A DNA stretch of 64,000 bases, from assembly GCA_946411635.1 (NCBI GenBank), contig CAMKES010000001.1, positions 277,696 through 341,695 on the forward strand, given 5' to 3'. Below are positions 1-8,559 of the stretch, one piece after another. Below the pieces are notes generated by a model, which did not search any database, was not told where the DNA came from, and saw only the letters and a list, made by a program, of their open reading frames with translations. The position numbers and the translations under genes are program-made. Numbering within the stretch: position 1 is the first letter of the stretch; every line of letters begins with the position of its first letter. This DNA is from an uncultured Clostridia bacterium (GTDB lineage Bacteria; Bacillota; Clostridia; Christensenellales; CAG-138).

Positions 1-972
1 CCGACCGAGGTGCGAAGCGCATCCCGGCTTTTGACGTATCATCGCGACTCGCATCAGATCGAAGACGGCGTGTTTACGGATATTCTCGACAAGCTTCGTC
101 CGACGGACGTTCTCGTCCGAAACAATACGCGCGTCATTCCTGCGCGCATCATCGGCGTGCGTGAGGAGACCGGCGGTTCGATGGAGTTTCTGCTGCTTCG
201 GCGCATGGAGGGCGACGACTGGGAATGTCTCTGCAAGCCTGCAAAGCGTGCGAAGCGCGGCCTCGTCTATCGCGTCAACGACGAGCTTTCCGTTGAGGTT
301 CTCGGCGATCTGGCGCTTGAAGGCGGCAAATGCGTCCGGCTTCTCTACGACGGCATCTTTGAGGAAGTGCTCGATCGCGCGGGGCAGATGCCGCTTCCGC
401 CGTATATCACGGAACGGCTCGCGGATCGTGAACGCTATCAGACCGTCTACTCGAAAACGCTCGGCTCCGCTGCCGCGCCGACGGCGGGTCTGCATTTCAC
501 GGATGAGCTTCTTGCGGCCATCCGGGCGAAAGGGATTCCGATCGTCGACATTCTGCTGCACGTCGGTCTCGGAACGTTCCGTCCCGTTTCCGTTGAGAAC
601 GTCGAAGAGCATCATATGCACAGCGAGCATTATGAGGTGACGGAAGAAGCGGCGGAAACGATCAACCGCGTTCGGAAGAACGGGGGACGAATCGTGTGCG
701 TCGGCACCACGACGACGCGTACGCTGGAAAGCGTGACCGATGAAAACGGCGTCGTTCACCCCGGGATCGGTGAAACGAGTATTTTTATCACGCCGGGTTA
801 TCGGTTCAAAGCGGTCGACGCGCTGATCACGAATTTTCATCTGCCCGAATCGACGCTGTTGATGCTGGTTTCCGCGCTGTGTTCGCGTGAGGAAATGCTC
901 GCGGTTTACAGGCATGCCGTTGAACAGCGATATCGCTTTTTCTCGTTCGGCGACGCAATGTTTATTGAGTAA
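1..972 (+). CDS. queA: S-adenosylmethionine:tRNA ribosyltransferase-isomerase QueA, 5' end cut by window
   Basis: QueA transfers and isomerises the ribosyl group of S-adenosylmethionine onto 7-aminomethyl-7-deazaguanine in tRNA, giving epoxyqueuosine at wobble position 34. The reading frame is open to base 1 ([11 protein letters not shown]), matching the PLEKRDxSRLL region near the family's N-terminus, so roughly 15-20 residues lie outside the window. The GTG at base 10 in the ORF track is therefore not the true start. Conserved family segments are visible: [28 protein letters not shown] and [16 protein letters not shown] near the C-terminus. The gene ends 9 bases before tgt, the partner enzyme, as is common in Firmicutes. 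Confidence 0.96.
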   Translation, partial: PTEVRSASRLLTYHRDSHQIEDGVFTDILDKLRPTDVLVRNNTRVIPARIIGVREETGGSMEFLLLRRMEGDDWECLCKPAKRAKRGLVYRVNDELSVEVLGDLALEGGKCVRLLYDGIFEEVLDRAGQMPLPPYITERLADRERYQTVYSKTLGSAAAPTAGLHFTDELLAAIRAKGIPIVDILLHVGLGTFRPVSVENVEEHHMHSEHYEVTEEAAETINRVRKNGGRIVCVGTTTTRTLESVTDENGVVHPGIGETSIFITPGYRFKAVDALITNFHLPESTLLMLVSALCSREEMLAVYRHAVEQRYRFFSFGDAMFIE

Positions 973-2096
<1,124 letters not shown>

Positions 2097-2097
<1 letters not shown>

Positions 2098-2552
2098 TGA
2101 TCGAACGCACGATCGAAACCGAATCGGATATGCTTGCGCTCGGCGAACACGTCGCGGAACGGCTCGACCGACGCGGCTTCATCGCGCTGTACGGGGATCT
2201 CGGCGCCGGAAAAAGCGTGTTCGCGCGCGGCGTTGCCCGTGCGTTCGGCATTTCTCACGTGTCCAGTCCGACGTTTACGATCGTCTGCGAATATCCGACC
2301 GATCCGAAGCTGTTCCATTTCGACGCATACCGACTCTCCGATTCGGACGAGCTGTTTGCGATCGGCTTCGACGATTATTTAAGAGAGGACGGCATGCTTC
2401 TGATGGAATGGGCGAACCGCGTTCCGGAAGCGCTTCCCGCCGATCGTCTCGACGTTACGATCGAAGGCTCCGGTATGGAGCCGCGAACCGTTGTGATCAG
2501 GCCGTGCGGAGAACGGTATGAGGAGGTTTTCCATGAAGATCCTTGCGTTTGA
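2097..2552 (+). CDS. tsaE: tRNA threonylcarbamoyladenosine biosynthesis ATPase TsaE
   Basis: TsaE is the ATPase of the TsaB-TsaD-TsaE complex that installs N6-threonylcarbamoyladenosine at position 37 of ANN-decoding tRNAs. The 151-aa protein has a Walker A motif GDLGAGKS at about residues 34-41, the family segment SPTFTIVCEY, and FHFDAYRL around residue 73. Its ATG overlaps the tgt stop by one base. The 3' end overlaps tsaB, whose ribosome binding site and ATG lie inside tsaE. No tsaD is present in the window, so the catalytic subunit must be encoded elsewhere. Confidence 0.95.
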
Positions 2553-3156
2553 AACGACCGACGCCGTCGCATCCGTTGCGCTGTATCTCGACGGAGAGGT
2601 TTTCGAGTCCGTGATCGATACCGATCGGCGCCACGCGGAATCGGTCCTGCCTGCCGCCGAAGCGCTTCTTTCGGCGCATGGATTCACGACCGCCGACATG
2701 GATGCGTTCGCTGCCGACGTCGGCCCCGGGTCTTTCACCGGCGTACGGATCGGCGTCTGTACGGCGAATGCGCTCGGCGCAGCCCACCGGAAACCGGTGA
2801 TCGCAGTCAACTCGCTTGAAACGATCGCATACCGGTTCAGAGACGTGATCCCGCACAGGGATGCGGTCTGTGCTCTGATCGACGCGCGAAACGGCAACGG
2901 CTACGGCGCAGTCTTCCGCAATTCCGATTGCGAGCCGTATGCGCAGACGGAAAGCATTCCGCCCTGCGCCTGTGTGATCGCGGAATTCGCGTCGAACCTG
3001 CCGGACGACTGTTTTCTCGTCGGCTCGGCAACCGATTTCAAGGTGCTTCCTTCGGCGGAGCACGTTGCCCGGATCGCAGCATCGCGGCAGGGGGAGAAGG
3101 AGATCGCGCCCATGTATCTGAAGCTTTCGCAGGCGGAACGGATGTGGAACGCATGA
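2533..3156 (+). CDS. tsaB: tRNA threonylcarbamoyladenosine biosynthesis protein TsaB
   Basis: TsaB is the scaffold partner of TsaD in t6A synthesis and has an inactive ASKHA-type fold. I chose the ATG at 2533 rather than the upstream one at 2518 because AGGAGG lies seven bases before it and the protein then begins MKILAFETT, the usual TsaB N-terminus. That gives 207 aa. The conserved GPGSFTGVRIG motif lies at about residues 66-76. The start lies inside tsaE and the stop overlaps the rimI start as ATGA, indicating a coupled tsaE-tsaB-rimI operon. Confidence 0.94.
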   Translation: MKILAFETTDAVASVALYLDGEVFESVIDTDRRHAESVLPAAEALLSAHGFTTADMDAFAADVGPGSFTGVRIGVCTANALGAAHRKPVIAVNSLETIAYRFRDVIPHRDAVCALIDARNGNGYGAVFRNSDCEPYAQTESIPPCACVIAEFASNLPDDCFLVGSATDFKVLPSAEHVARIAASRQGEKEIAPMYLKLSQAERMWNA

Positions 3157-3668
3157 TCACCGTTCGCGCCATGAAAAAAGCCGACGTCAGAGCGGTCTAT
3201 GAAATCGAAGTCCTTTCATTTCGGACGCCGTGGTCCTATCGATCGCTTATGGGCGAGTTGAAAAATGACGTCGCGCATTACACCGTGATGGAAAAGGACG
3301 GCGAGATCATCGGATACTGCGGCATGTGGGTGCTGTTCGAGGAAGCGCACATCACGAACATCGCGATCCGTCCCGAACAGCGCGGCAGCGGATACGGAAA
3401 ACAGCTTCTGCATGCGTCGATGCGTGCGGCTGCGTCGTTCGGCGCCGAAATGATGACGCTCGAGGTCCGCGAACACAATACCGTTGCGCAAAAGATGTAC
3501 GAAGAGATGGACTTCATGCAGCAGGGGCGTCGGAAACGCTACTATACGGATACGGGAGAGGACGCTTTGCTTCTCTGGAACCGGAACATGCATGACACGA
3601 TCGAAAAAAATGCTTGCCTCGGCGAAGCATATTTGTTACAATTGGAAACGTTTTTGAAGGGGGAATAA
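3153..3668 (+). CDS. rimI: RimI-family GNAT N-acetyltransferase
   Basis: This is a GNAT acetyltransferase of the RimI type, named for N-terminal acetylation of ribosomal protein S18. The start is the ATG overlapping the tsaB stop (ATGA); the longer ORF in the track only reads back through tsaB. The acetyl-CoA loop QRGSGYGKQLL and the following LEVREHN segment are intact, with N and Y near the C-terminus as in the family. At 171 aa it is about 20 residues longer than typical RimI, with a C-terminal tail after the core. Its place after tsaB is the usual Firmicute arrangement, but tsaD, which often follows, is replaced by a SEC-C gene. Confidence 0.9.
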   Translation: MITVRAMKKADVRAVYEIEVLSFRTPWSYRSLMGELKNDVAHYTVMEKDGEIIGYCGMWVLFEEAHITNIAIRPEQRGSGYGKQLLHASMRAAASFGAEMMTLEVREHNTVAQKMYEEMDFMQQGRRKRYYTDTGEDALLLWNRNMHDTIEKNACLGEAYLLQLETFLKGE

Positions 3669-3671
3669 CAT

Positions 3672-4172
3672 ATGAGTCTTTACGAAACCTGGCAGCAGGT
3701 CGCGCAGTCGCAGCAGACGCGCGAAGCGTACGACGCCTTCTGGGGCACGTACTTTGAGGCGGAGAAACAGAATTACAAAAAGATCCTTGCAAATGCCGAT
3801 GCCGTTTTCAGCGGCAAGCTTTCCGACGTTGCTGCGCAGTTCGACATGGATCCCGTGACCTTCACGGGCTTTCTCGACGGTGCGAACACCAGCTTTGCGG
3901 ACGGCGAAAAGGATCTTGAATCGCTCACGGAAGACAGCGAGATCACGCTGAAATTCGACTTCGACCGCCTGTACATCAACATGCACAACGCGAAGGCGGA
4001 CTGGCTTTACAACCTGCCGGAATGGGCGAACGTTCGCACGGAAGAGCAGCGCAAAGAACTGACGAAACAGTACCGCGCCGAGAAGATTTTCGTTGCTCCG
4101 CCCACGGTCGGAAGAAACGATCCCTGCCCGTGCGGCAGCGGAAAAAAGTACAAAAAGTGCTGCGGCAAATAA
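3672..4172 (+). CDS. SEC-C motif protein
   Basis: The 166-aa protein ends with a SEC-C zinc-binding motif ([15 protein letters not shown]) of the kind found at the C-terminus of SecA and in many small proteins. The first ~145 residues are acidic and probably helical; I recognise no enzyme signature. Zinc binding by the Cys residues and interaction with ribosomes or protein substrates are family-level expectations, not shown here. A GAAGGGGGAATAACAT ribosome binding region precedes the ATG, only three bases after rimI, so it is probably the last gene of the queA-rimI run. It is followed by the promoter of the tRNA operon. Confidence 0.85.
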   Translation: MSLYETWQQVAQSQQTREAYDAFWGTYFEAEKQNYKKILANADAVFSGKLSDVAAQFDMDPVTFTGFLDGANTSFADGEKDLESLTEDSEITLKFDFDRLYINMHNAKADWLYNLPEWANVRTEEQRKELTKQYRAEKIFVAPPTVGRNDPCPCGSGKKYKKCCGK

Positions 4173-4184
4173 TACAAAAAGTCA

Positions 4185-4213
4185 TTGACAGATTCGGATT
4201 CGTCTGTTAGAAT
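4185..4213 (+). promoter_or_regulatory. sigma-A promoter of tRNA operon
   Basis: TTGACA and TAGAAT are separated by exactly 17 bases, beginning 12 bases after the SEC-C stop. The predicted start of transcription is about 13 bases before tRNA-Arg. Confidence 0.85.
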
Positions 4214-4232
4214 ATGAATTCGGAACTGCGAT

Positions 4233-4309
4233 GCGTCTGTAGCTCAGCAGGATAGAGCAACGGCCTTCTAAGCCGTAGGTCCCGGGTTCGAATCCCTGCA
4301 GGCGCGCCA
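4233..4309 (+). tRNA. tRNA-Arg (TCT)
   Basis: The acceptor stem GCGTCTG pairs with CAGGCGC. The anticodon stem ACGGC/GCCGT encloses CTTCTAA with anticodon TCT, and GGTTCGAAT is the T loop. The CCA end is encoded. It is the first tRNA of a six-gene cluster. Confidence 0.95.
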
Positions 4310-4363
4310 ACGGCGCATCCCCGGGAATCGACCGGGGATGCGTATCCTTGCGAGAGCGTACGT

Positions 4364-4441
4364 GGTGGATATAGTTCAGTTGGCTAGAATGCCAGATTGT
4401 GGCTCTGGAGGTCGTGGGTTCGAGTCCCACTATCCACCCCA
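4364..4441 (+). tRNA. tRNA-His (GTG)
   Basis: The acceptor GTGGATA pairs with TATCCAC. The extra G at position -1 (base 4364) faces C73, the hallmark of tRNA-His. Stem CCAGA/TCTGG encloses TTGTGGC with anticodon GTG. CCA is encoded. About 54 bases separate it from tRNA-Arg and include a short C/G-rich inverted repeat (CCCCGG...CCGGGG). Confidence 0.95.
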
Positions 4442-4484
4442 TTGCTCATGAGCCGGGTCTTGCGGCCCGGCTCAACGGCAACTT

Positions 4485-4559
4485 TGGGGTGTAGCCAAGC
4501 GGTAAGGCAACGGACTTTGACTCCGTCATTCGTGCGTTCAAATCGCGCCACCCCAGCCA
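4485..4559 (+). tRNA. tRNA-Gln (TTG)
   Basis: The acceptor TGGGGTG pairs with CACCCCA, starting with the U1-A72 pair usual for tRNA-Gln. Stem ACGGA/TCCGT encloses CTTTGAC with anticodon TTG. CCA is encoded. Confidence 0.95.
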
Positions 4560-4560
4560 T

Positions 4561-4636
4561 GACCCGTTAGCTCAGTCGGTAGAGCACTTGACTTTTAATC
4601 AAGGTGTCCGGGGTTCGAATCCCCGACGGGTCACCA
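4561..4636 (+). tRNA. tRNA-Lys (TTT)
   Basis: The acceptor GACCCGT pairs with ACGGGTC. Stem CTTGA/TCAAG encloses CTTTTAA with anticodon TTT. CCA is encoded. Only one base separates it from tRNA-Gln. Confidence 0.95.
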
Positions 4637-4646
4637 TCCGTTTTAA

Positions 4647-4730
4647 GCGGACGTGGCGGAATTGGCAGACGCGCCGGATTTAGGTTCCGGTGCCATAGGC
4701 GTATGAGTTCAAATCTCTTCGTCCGCACCA
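4647..4730 (+). tRNA. tRNA-Leu (TAG)
   Basis: The acceptor GCGGACG pairs with CGTCCGC. Stem CCGGA/TCCGG encloses TTTAGGT with anticodon TAG. A long variable arm follows, as expected for a class II tRNA. CCA is encoded. Confidence 0.95.
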
Positions 4731-4733
4731 CAT

Positions 4734-4807
4734 GCAGGTATAGTGTAGCGGTAACACATTAGCCTTCCAAGCTGAGATCACGGGTTCGAGTCCCGTTACC
4801 TGCTCCA
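4734..4807 (+). tRNA. tRNA-Gly (TCC)
   Basis: The acceptor GCAGGTA pairs with TACCTGC. Stem TTAGC/GCTGA encloses CTTCCAA with anticodon TCC. CCA is encoded. It is the last tRNA of the cluster. Confidence 0.95.
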
Positions 4808-4809
4808 TG

Positions 4810-4848
4810 TCGTCGCAAGCTTCACGTGGCTTGCGACGATATTTTTTT
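4810..4848 (+). terminator. intrinsic terminator of tRNA operon
   Basis: TCGTCGCAAGC and GCTTGCGACGA form an 11-bp perfect stem with an 8-base loop, followed by ATTTTTTT, three bases after the last tRNA. Confidence 0.93.
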
Positions 4849-4934
4849 AACGATGTATGTCCTTTCTGCGCACCGTTGCGTTTCTTCCGTTTTTATGATA
4901 TGATTCCGGAGAAGTCGTTCAAGGGGGGATCGTT

Positions 4935-5762
4935 ATGAGCATCGTGAAGAAATACGCGCACCCCATCATCATTTTTCTGATCTTCGAGATCGTCGCGGTC
5001 ACACTCTGGCTGACCAAGCACAATCTGTTTTATCTGTTGAATTTCAGCTATATCGGCATTTCGATCGCGCTCGGCGTTTTCCTTTATATCCGCAGATACA
5101 AGCATGCGCGGCGGGTCGTGCAGCTTCTGGTGGGGATTTATATGCTCGTCTATCTCGGTCTGATCTGCAACGAAAACATGCAGATCGAGGGCTTCTGGTA
5201 TTACCTGTTCACCGGCGTGTTCGAGGCGGCGACCATCCACTACGCCGTCGCCAAGATCTTCGGACCGCTGATCTTCGGACGCGGCTGGTGCGGTTATGCC
5301 TGCTGGACGGTGATGGTGCTCGATTTTCTGCCGTATAAGGTGCCGAAGGAACCGAGAAAGAAGCTCGGCTGGATCCGGTATCTCACGTTTGCCGCGTCGC
5401 TGATCTTTGTGTCTTCGCTGTTTCTTGCCCGGGTCGGGAACCTGGAACGCATCATGTTCTGGGCCTTTATCGTCGGCAACGTCGTCTATTACGCGGTCGG
5501 GATCGCGCTTGCATTCGCATTTAAGGACAACCGCGCGTTCTGCAAGTATATCTGCCCGATCACGGTATTTCTGAAGCCCATGAGTTATTTCTCCCTGTTC
5601 CGCGTGAAATGCGACAAGGAGAAGTGCGTCTCCTGCGGCAAATGCAAACGCGTCTGTCCCATGAACGTCGACGTGACCGACAATTCCCGCAAACGCGAAA
5701 ACGGAACCGAATGCATCCTGTGCATGGAATGCGTCAAAAGCTGCCCGAAAGACGCGCTGTGA
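4935..5762 (+). CDS. NapH/NosR-like membrane 4Fe-4S protein
   Basis: The 275-aa polytopic membrane protein ends in a 2x[4Fe-4S] ferredoxin domain. About five hydrophobic segments occupy residues 8-200. GWCGYACWTVMVLDFLP and CKYICPI are the paired Cys motifs seen in NapH/NosR-type membrane electron-transfer proteins. The C-terminal motifs CVSCGKCKRVCP and CILCMECVKSCP would each bind a [4Fe-4S] cluster on the cytoplasmic side. The expected role is electron transfer between quinol or ferredoxin pools and an unknown partner; no partner enzyme is adjacent. A GGGGGG-type ribosome binding site precedes the ATG. Substrate and pathway are unassigned. Confidence 0.85.
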   Translation: MSIVKKYAHPIIIFLIFEIVAVTLWLTKHNLFYLLNFSYIGISIALGVFLYIRRYKHARRVVQLLVGIYMLVYLGLICNENMQIEGFWYYLFTGVFEAATIHYAVAKIFGPLIFGRGWCGYACWTVMVLDFLPYKVPKEPRKKLGWIRYLTFAASLIFVSSLFLARVGNLERIMFWAFIVGNVVYYAVGIALAFAFKDNRAFCKYICPITVFLKPMSYFSLFRVKCDKEKCVSCGKCKRVCPMNVDVTDNSRKRENGTECILCMECVKSCPKDAL

Positions 5763-5829
5763 GGGGACGCGGACGTTTTTAAACGCGAGCCGAACGAATC
5801 CTATATTCTCTTTTTTTCTTCCGGCCGAT

Positions 5830-5849
5830 GAACCATTCGGTTCTTTTTT
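5830..5849 (+). terminator. weak intrinsic terminator
   Basis: GAACC-ATTC-GGTTC followed by TTTTTT, in the 138-base gap between the Fe-S gene and the sigma gene. The stem is only five pairs. Confidence 0.5.
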
Positions 5850-5900
5850 GCGACTGGATAAGTGAAGACGTCTTAAGAACAAAGGAAAAGAGGTGAGAAC

Positions 5901-7196
5901 GTGATCGATTTTGAAACGTGCGTTTCGGACGTGATGCAGCCGCTGGAACGCTTTGTAAAGTTCCGCATCGGGAATCTGCAGGACGCGGAGGACGTTTTGC
6001 AGGAGGTCCTGGTCGCGGCGTATCGCGGCACGGAAACGCTTTCCGATGAGATCCTGTTCAAGCCCTGGATCCTCGGCATTGCGCGGAACAAGTGCAACGA
6101 TTACTTCCGCGGGAAGGCGAAGCGGATGGAGATCCCGTTGGAATCGCTTGACGAAAACGTGCTGACGACCGGCATCCACGGCGTCACGACGAGGACGGTC
6201 GTTCGGGAAACGCTGGATCTGCTCGGCGACACCGACCGGCAGATCCTGTATCTCTTCTACTTCAGGGATCTTCCGCAGGCGGAGATCGCGCGCCGGCTCG
6301 GCGTTCCGGTCGGCACGGTCAAGAGCCGTCTTTTTCACGCAAAACAGCACTTCAAAGAGCTGTATCCCTATGAATCGAAAGGAGTCGAAATGATGAAGAA
6401 CAGAAAACGCATGCCGGAATATCTTCCGGATTATCAGATCAAAGAAGCCGACGGCGAACCGTTCGCGGTTTGCTGGGAAGAACTGATGGGATGGTTTATC
6501 GTGCCGAAGCCCGGTGAATCGATCTCCTGGGCGATGTACGATTTCCCGAAGCGCAAACGCACCGAACAGTGCGATATGAAGGTCGTCGGCAAGGCGGAGG
6601 TCCACGGGATCGAAGGCGTTGAGATCGAAGCGGTCGAGTACGATCCGATGGACTGCAATCGCATCGAAGACGCGGACGTTTCCGAACGGCGTTTCGTCGC
6701 GCAGCTCACGGACACGCATTCGCGGTATCTCGCCGAAAGCCATATCGAGGACGGCGTGAAAAAGCTTTACACGTTCCTCGACGGCGACGATTTTCTTCTG
6801 AACTGGGGCTTCGGAGAGAACAACTGCGGAAACGAGACGCATATTGCGCCGAAAGGTCTTATCAAAAAGCACGGTTCCGTTGTCACCACCGCGAAACGGC
6901 CGTTTATGCTCGACGTCGTCGGCCGGTATGAAGTCACGATCAACGGGAAATCGTACGATACGATCTGCGTGATCGACGCCGGCGCAACCGGCGCATATGA
7001 AGAGGGTGTCGTTTCCGAACAGTATCTGGACCGGAACGGACGCACGATCCTGTGGAGACGGTTCAACCGCGACGACTGGATGATCGAGCGTTACAAACGT
7101 CCGTGGACGGAACTCCTTCCGGAGAACGAGCGCCTCACCGTCGACGGTGAAACGTACGTGCACTGGTATGATTGCATGACCGATTATATTCTGTAA
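5901..7196 (+). CDS. ECF-type sigma factor with large C-terminal domain of unknown function
   Basis: The first ~155 of 431 residues form an ECF sigma factor. Region 2 contains QDAEDVLQEVLVAAYRG and KPWILGIARNKCNDYFRGK; region 4 contains LLGDTDRQILYLFYFRDLP and a helix-turn-helix QAEIARRLGVPVGTVKSRLFHAK. Residues ~164-431 form a soluble domain I cannot assign to a named family, rich in acidic and aromatic residues, with no membrane segment. At the junction the DNA reads AAAGGAGTCGAAATGATG, an ideal ribosome binding site before an in-frame ATG at 6390. The C-terminal part (268 aa) could therefore also be made alone. The C-terminal domain may sense a signal or control the sigma module, as extensions do in other ECF groups; that is inference. 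No classical anti-sigma gene is adjacent. Confidence 0.85.
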   Translation: MIDFETCVSDVMQPLERFVKFRIGNLQDAEDVLQEVLVAAYRGTETLSDEILFKPWILGIARNKCNDYFRGKAKRMEIPLESLDENVLTTGIHGVTTRTVVRETLDLLGDTDRQILYLFYFRDLPQAEIARRLGVPVGTVKSRLFHAKQHFKELYPYESKGVEMMKNRKRMPEYLPDYQIKEADGEPFAVCWEELMGWFIVPKPGESISWAMYDFPKRKRTEQCDMKVVGKAEVHGIEGVEIEAVEYDPMDCNRIEDADVSERRFVAQLTDTHSRYLAESHIEDGVKKLYTFLDGDDFLLNWGFGENNCGNETHIAPKGLIKKHGSVVTTAKRPFMLDVVGRYEVTINGKSYDTICVIDAGATGAYEEGVVSEQYLDRNGRTILWRRFNRDDWMIERYKRPWTELLPENERLTVDGETYVHWYDCMTDYIL

Positions 7197-7207
7197 GCAA
7201 AGCAATT

Positions 7208-7239
7208 AAGGATCCGTTATCCGACGGATCCTTTTTTTA
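7208..7239. terminator. bidirectional intrinsic terminator
   Basis: AAGGATCCGT pairs with ACGGATCCTT and is followed by a T run on the plus strand, with an A-rich flank serving the minus strand. It lies between the convergent sigma gene and the VOC gene. Confidence 0.88.
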
Positions 7240-7647
7240 ATCGTCCTTTTCGTTATACGGCTTGTTCCATGAGCCGATTTCGATCAGATTTCCTTCCGGA
7301 TCGGCGATATAGCAGGTTCTTTGTCCCCAGGGTTCGGTTGTCGGTTCCATCACCGGCGAGGCTCCGCACGCCACGGCTTTCCGGTACGCCGCGTCAACGT
7401 CTTCAAACGTATCGACGTAAAGCGCGATCTCAAATTGCCCGTTCAAGCCGTTTGTGTATTCATATCGGCGGCTCGTCATCTTCTCGAAATCATTCCGTCC
7501 GTACAGCAGAAACAGCGTTCCGTCCTTTACGAGATATACGTTGTCCGCGTCTTCCGTCTCTTTGATATCAAATCCGAGCACGTCTCTGTAGAAGCGGATC
7601 ATCCGCGCCATATCCTTTACCAACAAACCGAATCCGTCCAGTCTCAC
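7237..7647 (-). CDS. VOC (glyoxalase/bleomycin resistance) family protein
   Basis: The 136-aa protein has the vicinal-oxygen-chelate fold in two repeats: MIRFYRDVLGFDIKE near the N-terminus, and TCYIADPEGNLIEIGSW near the C-terminus carrying the metal-ligand Glu. Family members bind a divalent metal and act as lyases, isomerases or drug-binding proteins; the substrate cannot be inferred. The start is GTG at 7647 with GGAGG about nine bases upstream, overlapping the end of the preceding beta-lactamase-fold gene, so the two are co-transcribed. Confidence 0.85.
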   Translation of the reverse strand: MRLDGFGLLVKDMARMIRFYRDVLGFDIKETEDADNVYLVKDGTLFLLYGRNDFEKMTSRRYEYTNGLNGQFEIALYVDTFEDVDAAYRKAVACGASPVMEPTTEPWGQRTCYIADPEGNLIEIGSWNKPYNEKDD

Positions 7648-7651
7648 AGGA

Positions 7652-8464
7652 TTATTCCTCCGCTTTTATTACGCCGTTTACGGCAATCAAATGGATCTCC
7701 CCGTTCTTTGTCTGCAGTATAACCGGATCGAAAAAGCCGAGCGTTTCGATCGTTTGTTCGTCCGCCGGATTCTTCTGTGAATTGCAGATGATCACGTGCG
7801 ACGGCAGGGAAGTCGCCATCAGCGCAAAGTATTGCTCGTCGTAAACGCCGTGGTGCGGCAGCTTCAGAACGTCGCACGTCAGATTCCGCTCGCTGTAGAT
7901 CAGTTTTTTCAGTTCTTCCTCTTCCGCATCTCCCATAAACAGGTACGCTTTTCCGTCGAACAGCAGTTTCGTGATCAGCGATTGATCGTTGTCGCTTTTT
8001 CCGTCGAAGGGAACGGGAGAGACCCAGATCGAAACGTCCAGCTCGCCGTACTTCAACATCAGATCCTGCGAAAGATACGTGACTTCGGCGCTGCTTTGGC
8101 TGAGCGCCGCAAGAAGCTGCGCGTATTGCTTCGAGTCCTTTTCATACGACGGCAGGATCACGCGGCTGATCGGAACGTTTCTCACGATCGTATCCGCGCC
8201 GCCGATATGATCCTTGTCGAAATGCGTCAGGATCAGAAGATCCAGCTTCTCTACGCCGAGCTCCGAAAGCCGCAGAACGAGCTCGTCGCCGTCGCCGTTT
8301 TCTCCCGTGTCGATCATGATCGAAGCATCCGGCGCTTTGATCAGCAGCGCGTCGGCTTTTCCGACCGAGAAGGCATAGATCTCCAGCGTATGCGCGCGTT
8401 CGGAATGCGTGCAGCCGGACAAAAGAAGCAGCAATGTGAGGATGCCGATCAGGATTCGTTTCAT
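7652..8464 (-). CDS. secreted lipoprotein with metallo-beta-lactamase fold (ComEC C-domain-like)
   Basis: The 270-aa protein starts with a lipoprotein signal peptide (MKRILIGILTLLLLLSGC, lipobox LSGC). It continues with a metallo-hydrolase domain resembling the C-terminal domain of ComEC: DTGENGDGDE, then THFDKDHIGG as the metal-binding HxxxDH motif, and LPHHGVYDEQY. Such stand-alone proteins are usually predicted extracellular phosphodiesterases or nucleases; the substrate here is unknown. It begins six bases after a TATACT -10 box with no ribosome binding site, suggesting a leaderless message. The VOC gene follows four bases after its stop. Confidence 0.85.
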   Translation of the reverse strand: MKRILIGILTLLLLLSGCTHSERAHTLEIYAFSVGKADALLIKAPDASIMIDTGENGDGDELVLRLSELGVEKLDLLILTHFDKDHIGGADTIVRNVPISRVILPSYEKDSKQYAQLLAALSQSSAEVTYLSQDLMLKYGELDVSIWVSPVPFDGKSDNDQSLITKLLFDGKAYLFMGDAEEEELKKLIYSERNLTCDVLKLPHHGVYDEQYFALMATSLPSHVIICNSQKNPADEQTIETLGFFDPVILQTKNGEIHLIAVNGVIKAEE

Positions 8465-8470
8465 AGATCC

Positions 8471-8499
8471 AGTATATCCTTTTTTTTTCGCGTTGACAA
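8471..8499 (-). promoter_or_regulatory. promoter of the MBL-fold lipoprotein gene
   Basis: Read on the minus strand, TTGTCA is followed after 17 bases by TATACT. The -35 hexamer overlaps the -35 of the divergent plus-strand promoter within TTGACAA. The start codon follows the -10 by six bases. Confidence 0.75.
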
Positions 8500-8520
8500 G
8501 TCCGCAAATCGTGATATAAT
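8493..8520 (+). promoter_or_regulatory. promoter of the 78-aa SOS gene
   Basis: TTGACA, 16-base spacer, TATAAT. A LexA box begins eight bases downstream of the -10 and would cover the transcription start. Confidence 0.82.
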
Positions 8521-8527
8521 GAATATA

Positions 8528-8541
8528 CGAACAAATGTTCG
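8528..8541. promoter_or_regulatory. LexA operator (SOS box)
   Basis: CGAACAAATGTTCG is an exact match to the Bacillus-type SOS box CGAACRNRYGTTYG. It sits over the predicted transcription start of the 78-aa gene. lexA itself is in this window with a matching box. Confidence 0.85.
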
Positions 8542-8559
8542 CATTCGGAATAACGGAAG

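Noticed and set aside
4182-4442. 86-aa minus-strand ORF starting MGWIVGLEPTTSRATIW
   Set aside because: It is antisense to tRNA-His and tRNA-Arg; this is a well-known false ORF pattern.
4893-7205. 770-aa minus-strand ORF
   Set aside because: Shadow of the Fe-S and sigma factor genes; composition is rich in Arg/His/Asp with no domain pattern.
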